Notes: a model not told the origin generated them from the sequence alone. A stretch of 64,000 nt of DNA from Ascarosepion bandense (GCA_037127315.1 JBBBDQ010000310.1:1063001-1127000); one strand, 5' to 3'; positions 1 to 13,164 are shown, counted from the stretch's first letter. Numbers and translations: made by a program.

Positions 1-425
1 CTCCAGCCACTTTCTCATCAACGGAATATGGCTCACCTCTGTCTTTTCTACAAATATTTTCATGGCTTCTGCTCTGACGAGCAGAAGTCATGAAAATGTG
101 CCCCGCCCTCATCAATTTACCCGTGCAACTAGATTGGCAATTGGCTCCCACCCTTTTACCGTCTAAATAGACAAAGGTAACCGCCAATGCTACACCAGCA
201 GTTTCTTTCCTCGCACTTCCCATTGCTTGCTTCCCTGATATTTACGATCTCCAAAACTTTAAATACAACGTTATTTGACATCTACTATCTTCATGACTCC
301 CACCCTCTTTTACCCTTTCTACAACATCACCTATACTGTTTTCTTTTCTGTCAGCCATCTCTTTTCAGTGTAACTATTTGCGCACCAGTGGTAGTATTGC
401 CTTGCTTGAGGTGAAACGAAAAAAA
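1..425 (+). mobile_element. 3' end of a Jockey/CR1-like LINE
   Basis: This is the end of a LINE second ORF plus its 3' UTR, cut by the window edge. Its first 60 bases, the CACCAGTGGTA block and the final GGTGAAACG followed by an A run closely match the end of the LINE at 55185-57603 (bases 57113-57600). The reading frame is broken by stops. Its A tail touches the satellite field that begins at about 430. Clade assignment rests on RT motifs in the fuller copy. Confidence 0.75.
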
Positions 426-679
426 AAGAGCATAAATTAAAGATCTACATTTTCTGAATATCTGTAAATTTTACATAGAAATAAGAAAAAGCAGAATTTT
501 CTACACATTTATGCTTTTTATTTAGCAATATGAAAATAAGCTACATTTTCTGCATATTTCTTATAAGTTGGTAAATAATCTATATTTGCACCGGTGTGTT
601 TTTATATAGAAATATGAAAAGAAAATTACTATTCTACACATTTCATATTTGTAAATATGTGGAAATAGATTTCTACATT

Positions 680-1160
680 CTCTGTTCAAAACCCATTGAA
701 CGTGGATCACAGTTTGTACTCCCAGTTTGTTCTAAGCTCATTAAAGTAGGCTCCACAATTCAGTTACGAAAAAACGCTTTTTGATTGGACAATATATATT
801 TGTAATTATATAAATACTAAAATATAGATACTATAGATATATAGATACTAAAAACTCACTCAAGAACACCTCAAGAATACAGTCGAAGAGAGACAACTAT
901 TCTAAACTTAACGGTAAGTTGAACGAACTATTGCCAACAAACAAAACAAACTGTTTAATTTCTGTACAAACATTCAAAAAGCTTTCCAAATTGACTATTT
1001 AAATTCCAGTTCTTTGTTGTAACATCTTCAATAATTTATTTGAACTCACAACCAAGAAATTTTATCTGTTATTCTATTTTGTACTTGTTTGTTTTCTTTT
1101 TTGTGCATTTGATCAGTAAAAAATAGAGGGTCATTTTATGTCACCACTACAATTTGGTAA
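680..1160. other. Unassigned interruption in the satellite
   Basis: The 50-bp pattern stops here. The segment has a TATA-rich stretch around 790-850, then a purine-rich piece and a GGTAAGTTG donor-like site near 911. It could be a leader or LTR remnant, but no ORF or known family is recognisable. Confidence 0.3.
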
Positions 1161-1769
1161 ACCCACTACAAAAATATGAAAATAAGACGCATTTTTAACA
1201 CATTTACTTTTTTGATTTAGAAATAGGAAAATAAGCTTCAACTTACACACGTCTCGTCATTATTTTTTTAATATAAAAATAATTCGCATTTTCTACACAT
1301 TTTTTTCTTTATGAAAATGAGCTTCATCTTCTACATATTTTGTCTTTCTATTTTGTAAACATGAAAGCCACTATTTCGGTATTTTTTATAGTTTTATGTA
1401 AAAATATGAAAATAAGGCTACATTTACGCTTTTTATTTACAATTATGAAAATAATATATTCGTTACATTATGCTTTTTTATTTATAATAAGTTACATTTA
1501 GTGCACATTTATTTTTTTGTATTCACAATTCTGAAAATATATTTTCAAACCATTTTTATTTTTTTATTTAGAAATATGTAAATAAGCTATATTTTTTCAA
1601 CATTTGTGCTTTTGTATTCCCAAATATGAAAATAAGATACATTTTCTATACATTTATGCTTTGTTATTTAGAGACATGAAAATAATCTACATTTTCTTTA
1701 TAATTATACTTTTATATTTAGAAATGTGATAATAAGCTACATTTATTGCATATTTAAACATTTTTTTTA

Positions 1770-2055
1770 TAATCATATCACCCTGAGCAAGACATTTTAC
1801 TGCCACTCTTTTGGTTTACATAAGAGGAAAGTTATGAGAAAGAGTGACAGGTTATAGGGGGTGTCAGGAAGTGGGTAAGAGAAGGATGAGAATACTGATG
1901 AGAGTGGAGTGGACGGAGAAAGGATCATGAGAGAGAGGATGCAGGTTAGTGAGATAGGAGATAACTATTGACATTTAAATTCGCTGTTGGGAAAGGAAGT
2001 AAATGGAAGGGAATTCCACAGGCGAGAAATGTGAGAAAAGAAGCTGATGGAGTAG
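1770..2055 (-). mobile_element. LINE 3' UTR fragment inside the satellite
   Basis: The reverse complement reads as the pyrimidine-rich 3' UTR of the Jockey/CR1-like LINE and ends in CTTGCTCAGGGTGATATGAT plus an A-rich tail. This is the same 3' terminus as the element ending at 36300. It is a severely 5'-truncated insertion lying antisense to the window, with satellite on both sides. Confidence 0.65.
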
Positions 2056-2268
2056 AATTTTCATTTACAATTTATTTATTTATTTATACAATTCTGAAAA
2101 GAAGCTATATTTTCGGACATTTAAGCTTTTTTTTTTATTTACAAATATGAAAATATTTTCTACACATGATTTTTCTTTTGGATATATGAAAATAAACTAC
2201 ATTTTCAACATATTCATACTTATTTACAAATATGAAAATGACATTTACTCTATATTTATGCTTTTTTA

Positions 2269-2406
2269 TATGAAATATGAAAATAATCTACATAATCAAC
2301 ATTTATTTTTATGCTATGAAATATGAAAATAATCTACATAATCAACATTTATTTTTATGCTATGAAATATGAAAATAATCTACATAATCAACATTTATTT
2401 TTATGC
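2269..2406. repeat. Three identical 46-bp satellite units
   Basis: Units at 2269-2314, 2315-2360 and 2361-2406 are identical, starting TATGAAATATGAAAATAATC and ending TTTTTATGC. Surrounding units are strongly diverged, so this is a recent local amplification. Confidence 0.9.
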
Positions 2407-3059
2407 TATGAAATATAAAAATAATCTATATTTTCTATATAATCTTGTTTATTCAGAAATATAAAAATAAGCTTTTTTTGCACATATGCATAGTCTTTAT
2501 TTTCTAAACATTTAAGGGTTTTATTTAGAAATATGAAAATAAGCTACATTTCTACACATTTGTACATTTTTATTTACAAATATGAAAACAGATTTTCTGC
2601 ATATTTATACGTTTTTATTTCCCAATATGAAAATAATCTATATTTTCTACACAATTATACTTCTTTATTTAGAAATATGTAAATGATCTACATTTTCTGC
2701 ATATTTGTGCTATTTTATACAAAATTATGAAAAAAAGCTTCATTTTCTACACATTTATTCCTTTATTTTTTAAAAATATGAAAATAATTTATTCTTTTTT
2801 TTATTTGAAAATATGAAAAATTCTACCTTTCTTGCACATTTATTATTTCTTATTCATTTTTTTATATGAAAATAAGTTTCACTATCTACACATTTAATCT
2901 TTATTTTTGGAAATATGAAAATAAACATTTTCAACTCATTTTTTTCTTTTTTGTTTAGAAATATAAAAATAAGCTGCATTTACTATATTTTCTATATATA
3001 TATGCTTTTTTATTTAGTAATACAAAAATTGGATACATGGTCTACACATTTATAACTTT

Positions 3060-3255
3060 CTTATGATGTTCACACCTGGAGTGATCGTTGGTCACAGCAA
3101 CCAACTATGACGTCCATCCAATCCATTCACACTTAAGCTCAATCCCCTCTGCTGTTAATCACTTTGGCTCAAGCCCTGTCTCGCCCCATGTTGTGTTGAT
3201 TGATCACAAGATTGGCTGGGTTCGAATTGTTGACTGGAATTGATGACTAGGTTTT
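3060..3255 (+). mobile_element. Possible tRNA-derived SINE in the satellite
   Basis: A GC-richer block of about 195 bp interrupts the satellite. It contains an A-box-like TGGCTCAAGCC at 3165 and a B-box-like GGTTCGAAT at 3219-3227, about 54 bases apart, as in a tRNA-derived pol III promoter. No poly-A tail or target duplication is clear. It could also be an unrelated insertion. Confidence 0.3.
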
Positions 3256-6200
3256 TCTAAATATCTATGCTTTTGTATTTAGAAATATGAAAATAAGCTA
3301 CATTTTTTAAATATTTATGCTTTTTCCTTTAGAAATGTGAAAATACGATAAATGTTTTAAACATGCTGTTTTTATTTACAAATATAAAAATGAGCTACAT
3401 TTTGTAGACATTTGTGCTTTTATATTTAGAAATATATGAAAATGAGCTACAGTTCTGCACATTTCTGCCTTTTCATTTACAAAAAGAAAATTATCCATAT
3501 AATCAAAACATTTATGCTTGTTAATTCAGAAATATAAAACTAAGCAACAAATTCTAAATATTTGTTTTAATTTAGAAATAATAAAAAAAGCAACATTTTC
3601 TAAATATTTATGCTTTTGTATATAGAAATATGAACCTAGGGAATATTTTCTAAATAGTTATACTTTTTTATTTAGAAATATGAAAATGAGATAAATTTTA
3701 ATTTTATAAACATCTTTTTTTATTTACAAATACAAAAATGAATTACATTTTCTAGACATTTGCACATTTATATTTAGAAATATGAAAATGAGCTACATTT
3801 AAAAAACATTTATCTTTTTTATATAGAAATATGAAAATAAACTACATTGTTCTGTTTTTATTTAGAAGTATAAAAAGTTTAGATTTTATAAATATTTCTG
3901 CTTATTTATTAAGAAATATGAAAATAATCTGAACTTTCTGCTCTTTTATTTAGAAATATGAAAATCAGTTACATTTTCAAAATATTTATACTTTTTTTCA
4001 GTAATATGAAAAGAAACTAAATTTTCTATTCATATATGTTGGTTCTTTTTTATAAATATGAAAATAGGCTACATTTTCTAAACATTTATGGCATTTTTGG
4101 AAATGTGAAAATAAGCTACATTTTCTAAGCATTTATGCATTTTATTTAGAAATGTGAAAATCAGCTAAATTTTCTAAGCATTTCTCTTTTTTAGAAATAT
4201 GAATACCAGCTACATTTTTTAAACATTTGTTTTTTTAGAAATGCTTAATTCAGAAAGATGAAAAAAGCTACATCTTCTAAACATTTTTGCTTTCTTTTAT
4301 TTAGAAATATGAAAATAGGCTATCTTATCTAGACATTAATGCTTTTATATTTAGAAATATAAAACTAAGCATTTTCTAAGCATTTGGACTTTTTATATAG
4401 AAATTTGAAAGTATGCAACATTTTCTAAATATTTATGCTTTTTAATGTAGAAATATGAAAATAAGATACACATTCTAAACATTTCTGCATTTTTATTTCT
4501 AAATGTAGAAATAAGATACATTTTCTAAACATTTATATCGTGAAATGTAAAAATATACATTTTGTAAACATTTCTGCTTTTTATGCAGAAATATGAAGTT
4601 AAGCTACATTTTCCAATGATTTATGATTTTTTAGTTATAAATATGAAACTAAGCTACCCTTTCTAGAAATTTATGCTTTTATATGTAGGAATATAAAAAA
4701 AGCTACATTTTTTAAACATTTCTTTCTCATTTAGAAATATGAAAATTAGCTACATTTTTAAAACATTTGTGCATTTCATTTAAAAATATGAAACTAAGCT
4801 ACATTTTCTAGACATTTCTGTTTTTATATTTAGAACATAAAAAATAATATATGAAAAGAAGCTGTATTTTCTAAACATTTTGGCTTTTTCATTCAGAAAT
4901 ATGAAAATTAATTAAATTTCAAAACATACTTTTCTTATATTCATATATATATAAAAATAAGCTACATTTTCTAAACATTTATGCTTTTTATTTAGGAATA
5001 TGAAAATTGAACACATTTTCAAAATATTCATGCTTTTTTATTTAGAAATATGAATGTAACCAATATTTTTGAAACATTTATGCATTTTTATTTAGAAATT
5101 TGAAAATAAACTGTTTTGTAAACAGTTGTGTTTTTATTTAGAAATATGTAAATTGCAACATCTTATAAATATTTATACTTTTTAATTTAGAAATATGAAA
5201 ATAAGCCATAATTTCTAAACATTTCTTTTTATTCAGAAATATGAAAATATGATACATTTTCTAAACATTCATGCTTTTCATTTAGAAATATGAAAATAAG
5301 CTATACAGTCTAAATATTCATGTTTTTTATTTAAAAATATGAAGAAGTATATTTACAAGTCATTTATACTTTTTTTAATTACGAATATGAAAATGAACAT
5401 TTTCTAAACATTTAATTGTTTTATTTAAAAATAAGTTAGATTTTATACACATTTCTGCTAATTATTTGGTTATAATCTGCATTTTCTAAACATTTATGCT
5501 TTTTATTTAGGAATACCAAACTAAGTTAAATTTTTAAACATTTCTGATTCTTATATAGAAATATGAAAATTGACAGCATTTTCTAAACATTTATGCTTTT
5601 TTTAGAAATAGGTAAAAATCTTTATTTTCTAAATATTTTTAGTTTTTTATTTAGAAATATAAAAAAGTGAAATTTTCAAAACATTTGTGATGTTTATTTA
5701 GAAGTATGAAAAAAAACTGCATTTTCTGGACATTTATTCTTTTTTATTTAGAAATTAAAAAATGAGCAAAATTTCTGGAAATTTTGTTTTTTATTTAGAA
5801 ATATGAAAGTAAGTTAGATATTGTAAACATTTCTAGCTACATTTTTGGACATTTCTGCTTTTTTAATTAGAACTATAAAAATAAATCTTCTGAACAGTTA
5901 CACTTTTTATTTAGAAATATGAAAATGATCTAAATTTTCTAAAAAATTGCTTTTTATTTAGAAATATATAACATACATTTTCTAAACATTGCTTCTTTTT
6001 AGAAATATCAAAATATGCAACATTTTCTGCTTTATTATGCAGAAATATTAAAATGAGCTGCATTTTCAGGACATTTATGCTTTTCTATTTAGAAAAAACT
6101 AAGCTACATTTTCTAAACTTTTATGCTTATTTTAAAAAAAGAAGCTAAGCTACATTTTCTAAACATTTGTATTTTTATTTAGAAATGTGAAAATTAAGTA

Positions 6201-6767
6201 AAATTCCTGCTTTTTTATTTAGAAATATGTAAATAAGCTACATTTTCTGAGCATTTATGCTTTTTATTTTGAAATATGAAAATAAGGTACATTTTTTACA
6301 CATTGATACTTTTTTTATTTAGAAATATCTAAATAAGCTGTTTTCTAGATATTTATACTTCTTTGTTTAGAAATATGAAAATATGCAGCATGCATGCTGA
6401 ACATTCATGCTTTTTATTTAGAAATATGAAAATAAGATGCATTGTCGACGCATTTATTGTTATTTAGAAATATAAAAATAAGCTATATTTTCTGAACATT
6501 CATAAATTTTATTAAGAAATATGAAAACAAGCTAAATGTCCTTTATATTTTTTTTATTTAGATGCATGAAAATAAGGCACATATTCAATGTATTGATACT
6601 TTTTTATTTCAAAATATGAAAATAAGCTATATTTCTATATATTCATGTTTTTTTTTTTTACATATTTATGCTTTTTCATTAACAAGTATAAAAATAAGAT
6701 ATATTTCCTATATATTTATGCTTTTTCATTTAGAAACATGAAAATAAGATACATTTTGTATACATTT

Positions 6768-7754
6768 TGTTACAACCTAATTGCTGCAGCATAATATATT
6801 AAAAAGAAAGTAAAAAACACGTGTTGCACTTGTTGCCAAAAGGTATGGCCAAGGTTTTTACTCCAGTAGTGGATGATTCTCTTGCAGGGTCAGGTACATA
6901 GATAAGAAAAATAACCAACAGAAATTAACCACAAAAGCTGAGATTATAATTTAACAAAATTTAATATAAAGCAACAATGATACAGGGAAACCTGTCTGTG
7001 CAGAAAGGTGTGTGCAATATGAGGATAAAAAAAAACTTTTAACTTTTGTCCATAGTCTGAAATCAAAGATACACTTCTTCTTTCTCTCTTTTTTATATTT
7101 TACTTTTCTTTTCAGTTTGAAAAGGAAGAACTGAACCAAAGTTGCAAGCTTATGTTGCCAAATGATGTTCATTTCCTTTTCACAGTCTCAACAGCATAAA
7201 AGTTTTTTTTTTCAATCATAAAGATTTAATATTGAGTTGACTGCATTCTCAGTTTCCCTTAGCTGGAAGAATCACACATGTGCTTACATGCGGTGATTAA
7301 CACACTTAGTAATTCACCATTGCTTTTTGGTTTGTGACTAGTTAGTCAATCAAGTAAATGTCCATATGTCGTATGGGGTTAATGTTAATGACTGGGATGC
7401 AATTATCGATCTTTTCATTAGTCAATCTCCTCATATGTCAATCTTTTCATTAGTCAATCTCCTCATATGTCATATGTCCCTCAAGATCTGTTGTCCAACT
7501 AGTTCTCAAGTATTTTCCCGCACAATATTTCATACTGGTTCATGTCACTCTGCACATGTGTGATGTGCTATTTTTAGCCATCAGCCAATCCTGTTTCTAA
7601 TAGTTATTGTATGGCTTATGTTAATTTGACTGCTGACTTTGTAAGGTTACCAGAGAGAAGATAAACATCACAGTTAGAGAGAGAAAGAAAGAGTGTTAGT
7701 TTATTGTCCATTTAGTACAATGAAGGTTAGGAGTGAATAAGTGAAAACATAACA
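6768..7754 (-). mobile_element. LTR of a gypsy retrotransposon (3' LTR)
   Basis: The block starts TGTTACAACC and ends CATAACA on the plus strand, so on the minus strand it runs TGTTATG...TTGTAACA, a proper TG...CA LTR with short inverted ends. Directly upstream on the minus strand is a purine tract, GGGTGTGGGGA, the expected polypurine primer for a 3' LTR, and beyond it lies gypsy RNase H sequence. The outer side abuts satellite at 6767. Only one LTR is visible. Confidence 0.65.
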
Positions 7755-7849
7755 TCCCCACACCCAATGGAGAAAAAAAAATACCAATTTTTTTCTGCTG
7801 GTAGGTGTACAGTCAGATATGATATTGCATCCACACATTTATTTTTTTT

Positions 7850-8390
7850 TTTACCTATATGTTCAAATCCTTAAATTGAATTCTTGTCATGCTAAAAGTT
7901 GTATATTTTTAAACAAGTTGTGGTCTGTATATGTGATTGCAACATTGCCAAGTAAATTTTGAAATATTGTAAACTGGATACTAGCCCAATAGCTTCTTTC
8001 TCAATCATGGAATATGTTCTGTGATATTTGTTAAATTTCTGAGACTAATTACAGGACACATTTTACTCTGATCATTTATTTGTAATAATTCTGCCCCAAT
8101 TTCTTGGTTGCTTGCATCAACAGCAATGGCAAAAGACTGACAAAAATCTGGAGCTTTAATCACCAAGTTTGTACTTAAATTCTTGATTTTAACAATTGTT
8201 TCCTGGTATTTAGAAGTTCATAACTTTCTTCCTTAACCAATCAGTGCGAGGAGAAAAAATTTCAGAAAAATTCCTACAGAGTCTGAGGTTATAAAATGCC
8301 ATGCCTTAGAATCTTTGTAAACTTTTCAAATTGTCAAGGATTGTATATCTCATATTTTTTACCCTAGCACCTGTTAGAGAGACTTCCTAT
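7850..8390 (-). pseudogene. Gypsy pol RNase H fragment
   Basis: Minus-strand translation gives the Ty3/gypsy RNase H start (VDASNQEIGAELLQ), then a TEH/EK-type block and YTDHN, interrupted by stops. Reverse transcriptase palm, integrase and gag are absent. Together with the LTR at 6768-7754 this is the truncated 3' part of a gypsy element inserted into the satellite. Confidence 0.65.
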
Positions 8391-8394
8391 ACTC

Positions 8395-9175
8395 CACATG
8401 TCTGGAGTTTGTTATTTTTAGAAATATAAAGATGAGCTATATTTTCTACACATACTTATTTAGAAAGATGAAAATCATTTACATGATATATTTATGCTTT
8501 TTTGTGTAGAGGTAAGAAAATAAGCTTTTTATTTTCTTTACATATTTCTAGCTTTTTATTTTAAATATGAAAATAAGATATACTTTCTAAAGTAACATGC
8601 TTTTTTGTTTAGAAGCATGAAAATAATGAACTTTTTTAGAAATATGAAAATAGGCTACATTTTCTACACATTTATTCTTTTTTATTTAAAAATATGAAAA
8701 TAAATTTTTTCGATAGAATTATGCTTTTTCATTTAAAAATATAAAAATAAGCTACATTTACTGGACATTTCTGCTTTTTATTTACAAGTATAAGAATAAG
8801 CAACATTTTCTATTTAAAAATAAGAAAATTAAACACTTTTTATAGACATTTCTGCTTTTTTATTTAGAAATATAAAAAATATAGAATATTTTCTAGATTT
8901 ATCTTTTTTATTTAGAAATATGCAAATGAGCTACATTTTCAACACAATTAAGTTTTTTTATTGCTATATTTACTGCCCATTTGTGATTTTTTATTTACAA
9001 AAATGAAATTAAGCAACATTTTTTGCAAATAAATTATTTGAGAAATATGAAAATAAGCTTCATATTCTACACATTTATACATTTAGAAATATGAAAATAA
9101 GCTACATTTTCTAAATATTTATGCTTTTGTATTCCAAAATATGAAAACAAGCTACATTTTCTAAATATTCAATAA
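8395..9175. repeat. AT-rich ~50-bp satellite, block B
   Basis: The same unit as block A (GAAATATGAAAATAAGCTAC and ATTTTCTACACATTTAT) resumes after the gypsy fragment and ends near 9175. It is taken to be the continuation of one array split by that insertion. Confidence 0.85.
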
Positions 9176-11994
9176 ATGAACTGAGAACATTGAAATATCA
9201 ATCAGTACATGATGTTATTTAATTATTGAGACTAACACTAGTTTAAGTGAGAATCTTTATTAACTATCCCACTTAGATACATTTACTCAATGCTGTGATA
9301 GTACTGAAGTTGAACATTGTAGCATAACCAATGAATATCTAATGTCTCAAAATAGTCATTTACTCCGAAATATATTCAGAGAAAAATTATATCAGCAAGA
9401 AAACATTTCTATATTCCTACTACTGGTTGAAATGATTCTTAAAAAAAAAAAAAAGGCATGAAAAGTATTCCTCAGATTTAAGAATAGAATTCTGCAATTC
9501 CTTCATAGATCAATGGTTACAGCTTAGGTATTTATAGAAAACTGAACAATTAAGTTTCAGTTCCATGATTTTGTTATAATCCTTTTTAATATACTAATTT
9601 TACTTTTCTTGAAATAACAAAAGCTTTTTTTTTAATATTAAATCTTTATTTACAAAACTTTCAAAAAAAATTAAAAGAAAAGAAAAATATTTTACAATTA
9701 AAAATTGTTCAATTAGCTTGTAGAGGTTAATTTTGATTTTATTAGTCTTGATTAAAGCCAAACACATTTTTACTTTCAAGAATCATAAAAACAGCTGGTC
9801 ATTTTTTTTTCTGTTTCTAACAATTTTAAAATTTGAAAGAAAATGTTTGCTGCTTTGAAAAAATCGTTTTTTAATCAATTATCTAATTAGTATAAATGAT
9901 ATAATTAAAGATCTTATTTTAAGATAAAAACTGAAATATCACAATTTAAAAAAAATTAATTTATTCTAATCAGGTAACCATAGTTTATGACCTATAAAGA
10001 ATGTTTTGTAATGAGAATAGAGTCTTTTTTTTGTTTCTCTCTCAGATTGGATTTTCAGTTGATTCATAATTTTTGTTCTTTTGTTAAAGTGGAAAAAAAT
10101 TAAATTAAGATCCTGACATTTTTTTTGCACAAAATAAGGCTGCATCTTTCTGTGATCTTCCGATCTAGAGAAAACTCATATAATGTGTTTTTTGTTTTCT
10201 AATATTATTTTCTAATAATTTCTCCTTGGTATATTTGATGGTCAGTCACACATCATGGTTTTCGTTTTTTGTTCTGAAATAAGAAAAGAGAAATTTCATT
10301 ATTTTAATTAAAACTAGTGGCAAATATGACTAGCAGTGTGAAACAAGCAACACTTTCATTTTGACCTGCTTATACTATCATCTTAAAAACAAATTTCTTA
10401 AAACAAAAAAAAATAGTTGTTCGTTGACCATTATTATAAACTGAGTTATAAATTTCAAAGAACATACTGCAAACAAATAAATGAATATCTCAAAAATAAT
10501 CTGTGCTAGAGATTTCTTGCTAAACAATGCTCTAGTCAGGTAAACCAGTTGAGGTTTCAAATGAAGATACTACTTAAAAATAATCCACATTATATGATGC
10601 AAGAGATTAACCTTAATATATGTTAATCTCTTGCATCATATAATCAAATTCTGGGAAACAGCTACTGATGAAAAGTGTTTGGAATTTTTTGAGAAAAATG
10701 GCATAATACTCCATCAGAATGACATGTTTCTTTGATGAAAAAATGTGACAACTGAGATAAGAAGTTTTCACTCTGCATCATAGTGACTACATTCAGATAA
10801 CCATTTATTCTGATCTTTACAGAATACTGAAAAGTTCTGAGAGGATGTTTCTTAACAAGTCAGCATATTTTTAGTTCCTATTCAGATAAAAGAAAAATAT
10901 AGTTACAAATATTCTCGAACTGGTACTGGCACCAAATTCAGAAAACGAAGATTCAGCTTTTCTTCTAAAAAATAGAAATGAAGAAAATATTTTTTGTTTT
11001 TTAATGCAAAGATTCAGTTTTATCTTAAATACAACAAAAAAAGTAAACTAAGTTTTTTTAAATCGTTTTTCAATGTTTATATAATGAAATTATAAAATTC
11101 TTTACAATGTTTATCAGAAAGTATTTTAAAAATACATTTTTTAATGCTTAATAAAAATATAGAAGCATTCATAATAGGTACCTCCACAAAATCACTAAAA
11201 AATCAGCATACTATGATAAAAACATGTTCTAAACCTAATGAAAATATAGTTTTACCATCAAAATCTATGTTATTAAGAAGAAGGATCAAAGTATTTTTTC
11301 AATATTTAATGAAATTTTTTACCCCTCTTTAGGACATTCAAAATTTTGATTAAAAACTTGTTTTCCTTGAATCAGCAGTTGTAGCAACTTTTAACAAAGC
11401 GAATGTTAGCCTCTTTTTGTGGTGACAGACACATTAAATTTAAAATTCTTGCAAAAAAATTCATCAGACTGTAATTAAATTTTTAAGACTTATTAAAAAC
11501 TGAATTAAATCATTTTTAAAATTTTATTTTCCTCGAATAACGTTTCAGAAATATAAATTTTATTTTTCCAAGTTTTTTAAAATTGTGAATTAACTTTTGT
11601 TTACAAATGTGTAAAAATGGTTGATAAAAAATGAAAAAAAAAAGAAACATCATTCTGAGCAATATAATTTCTGTTTGAAATATATCACAGGACATTTTGC
11701 TTACTGGAAATAGTAAATTTTAAATCTTTTAGCTTTCAATGAAAGCTTCAAGAAAGCCATTTCATTTTTAAAAATTCATTTTAAACATTATGTATACTGA
11801 ATCAGTGAAGGTACCTAATTGATAATTATAATTAACAAGTGAGCAATTACAACAAGTGATTCTCAGACTGTTTATAATAAGTTCTATTTAACATTGACTT
11901 TTTTCCTTAATATGTAGTCTTATATAAAGTACATATACAGTGATATACTATATCAGACATTTTGAAAAAAATGATAATTTCTATTATTGCAACC
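9176..11994. other. Gene-free AT-rich stretch
   Basis: Apart from the perfect hairpin at 10589-10644, no coding region, known repeat or RNA gene is recognisable. ORFs are short and of low complexity. Confidence 0.6.
10589..10644. repeat. Perfect 23-bp hairpin
   Basis: Arms 10589-10611 and 10622-10644 are exact reverse complements (ATTATATGATGCAAGAGATT...) around a 10-base loop. This could be a small foldback or MITE core; it is shorter than a typical animal pre-miRNA. Confidence 0.85.
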
Positions 11995-13117
11995 AATCTA
12001 AAACTTGTTCTGATTGATTTGGTTGTTTTAGTTTAGCAGTTTATCAACCTCTTTGGGTTATTTAATGCCAAACTCTAAATATTTTGTACACAATCTTATG
12101 ATTCCAGCTACAAATATTTTGTACATCATTTTATACTTTCAGGGTAAACGCATGTTTTATAGATATATAGTTTGTAGCTGATCTATTATAATTGTTATAT
12201 GTTTTGGTATAAAGCTATTTCTTTAAGGTAGAACATTAAGTTGACAGTTTCAGTATTTTCAAATAGTTTTCCAGTATTGTTTTTCTTGTATTATTTGTCT
12301 TACAGGTTCTAAGTGATTACATTCAGTTAAAACGTCTTTCACAGTGAGTGCAGCTTGGCATGTTGCATGTTGGTTGATCTTTATTCTTTAGCAAGTGTAA
12401 ATGGGTGAGATATGAGTGGCCTATGCATAGTCAAGTTAACATCACTTCACTTTTTCTTCCTTTTCCAGATATTTGTATCCATTCAGCTAGGATTGGATTG
12501 ATTGTGAGAAGTTTATTATTTGTGTTATTGACCCAGTACTTTTGCAATTTCTGTTGAATGAATAAGAGATCTTGAAATTATTATCAGGGTTTTTGCTTTG
12601 GGCAGACCTTGCAGCTTAATCTGCCTGATTATTTCCTCTAATTTTTATGTGGTGCTTGGAATCCCGCATAGATCTTCTTTACTATTAGATAATTAATCTA
12701 GTTTGCATAGTCATTTTAATAGTTGTCAAATTTTATTTTGTTTTTTTTATTGCTGTTATAACTTATAGAAAGAAATATTTACACATTTTTTAATAAATTA
12801 AATGACTACATATTATTTATTTTAGTTTTCAAGTGATATGTTTGTTGCACAAATCTCTACATTGAAAATTAAAGTTTCTTCTGGCAAGTGTATAATATTT
12901 TCTTGTTACACATCCGGTTTCATTTTTGTATTTTGATCCATCTGTGCATTGAATGTATTTGATTTTTTTCTAATTTCTCTTGGAATATAAGTGAATGTGT
13001 ACTGGTTTTATGATGTTCACACAGTTTTAAATTTATTTGTCTATTTTTATCATCAAAGGTGATATATTCCGTATTATGGTTTCTAGATAGATGTATTTAT
13101 GGCTTGTGTAAAGTCTT
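11995..13117 (-). mobile_element. Old I-clade LINE, RNase H and 3' end
   Basis: Bases 12855-12965 align with 15998-16110 of the younger I-clade LINE (the RNase H region), and about 12350-12430 aligns with about 15510-15580. The 3' end near 12012 shares the TATCAACCTCTTTGGGTTAT block. The copy is heavily mutated. Its 5' continuation appears at 22145-22790, on the far side of the gypsy insertion. Confidence 0.65.
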
Positions 13118-13163
13118 GTCTTCTCACAACAGGACTCCAGGTGGAGTTCTGTTGTGAGAAGAC
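13118..13163. repeat. 22-bp inverted repeat at gypsy boundary
   Basis: Arms 13118-13139 (GTCTTCTCACAACAGGACTC...) and 13142-13163 are reverse complements with one mismatch, separated by 2 bases. It sits at the junction between the old LINE and the left end of the gypsy element. Confidence 0.8.
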
Positions 13164-13164
13164 A

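Larger units (their letters stand above)
430..6767. repeat. AT-rich satellite with ~50-bp period, block A
   Basis: Tandem, diverged units follow the pattern GAAATATGAAAATAAGCTAC, then ATTTTCTAAACATTTATGCT, then a T-rich TTTTTATTTA stretch, about 50 bp per unit. I estimate well over 100 units. Copies differ by many substitutions and small indels, so the array is old. It is interrupted at about 680-1160, 1770-2055 and 3060-3255 and continues after a gypsy insertion as block B. There is no coding potential; short ORFs here are chance. Confidence 0.9.

Noticed and set aside
1120..1147. Shared AGAGGGTCATTTTA with the LTR element interior near 40025-40048
   Set aside because: A match of about 15 bases is expected by chance in 64 kb of AT-rich sequence.
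430..9175. CRISPR-like regular repeat spacing
   Set aside because: The repeats are contiguous diverged units without unique spacers, in a eukaryotic genome. This is a satellite.
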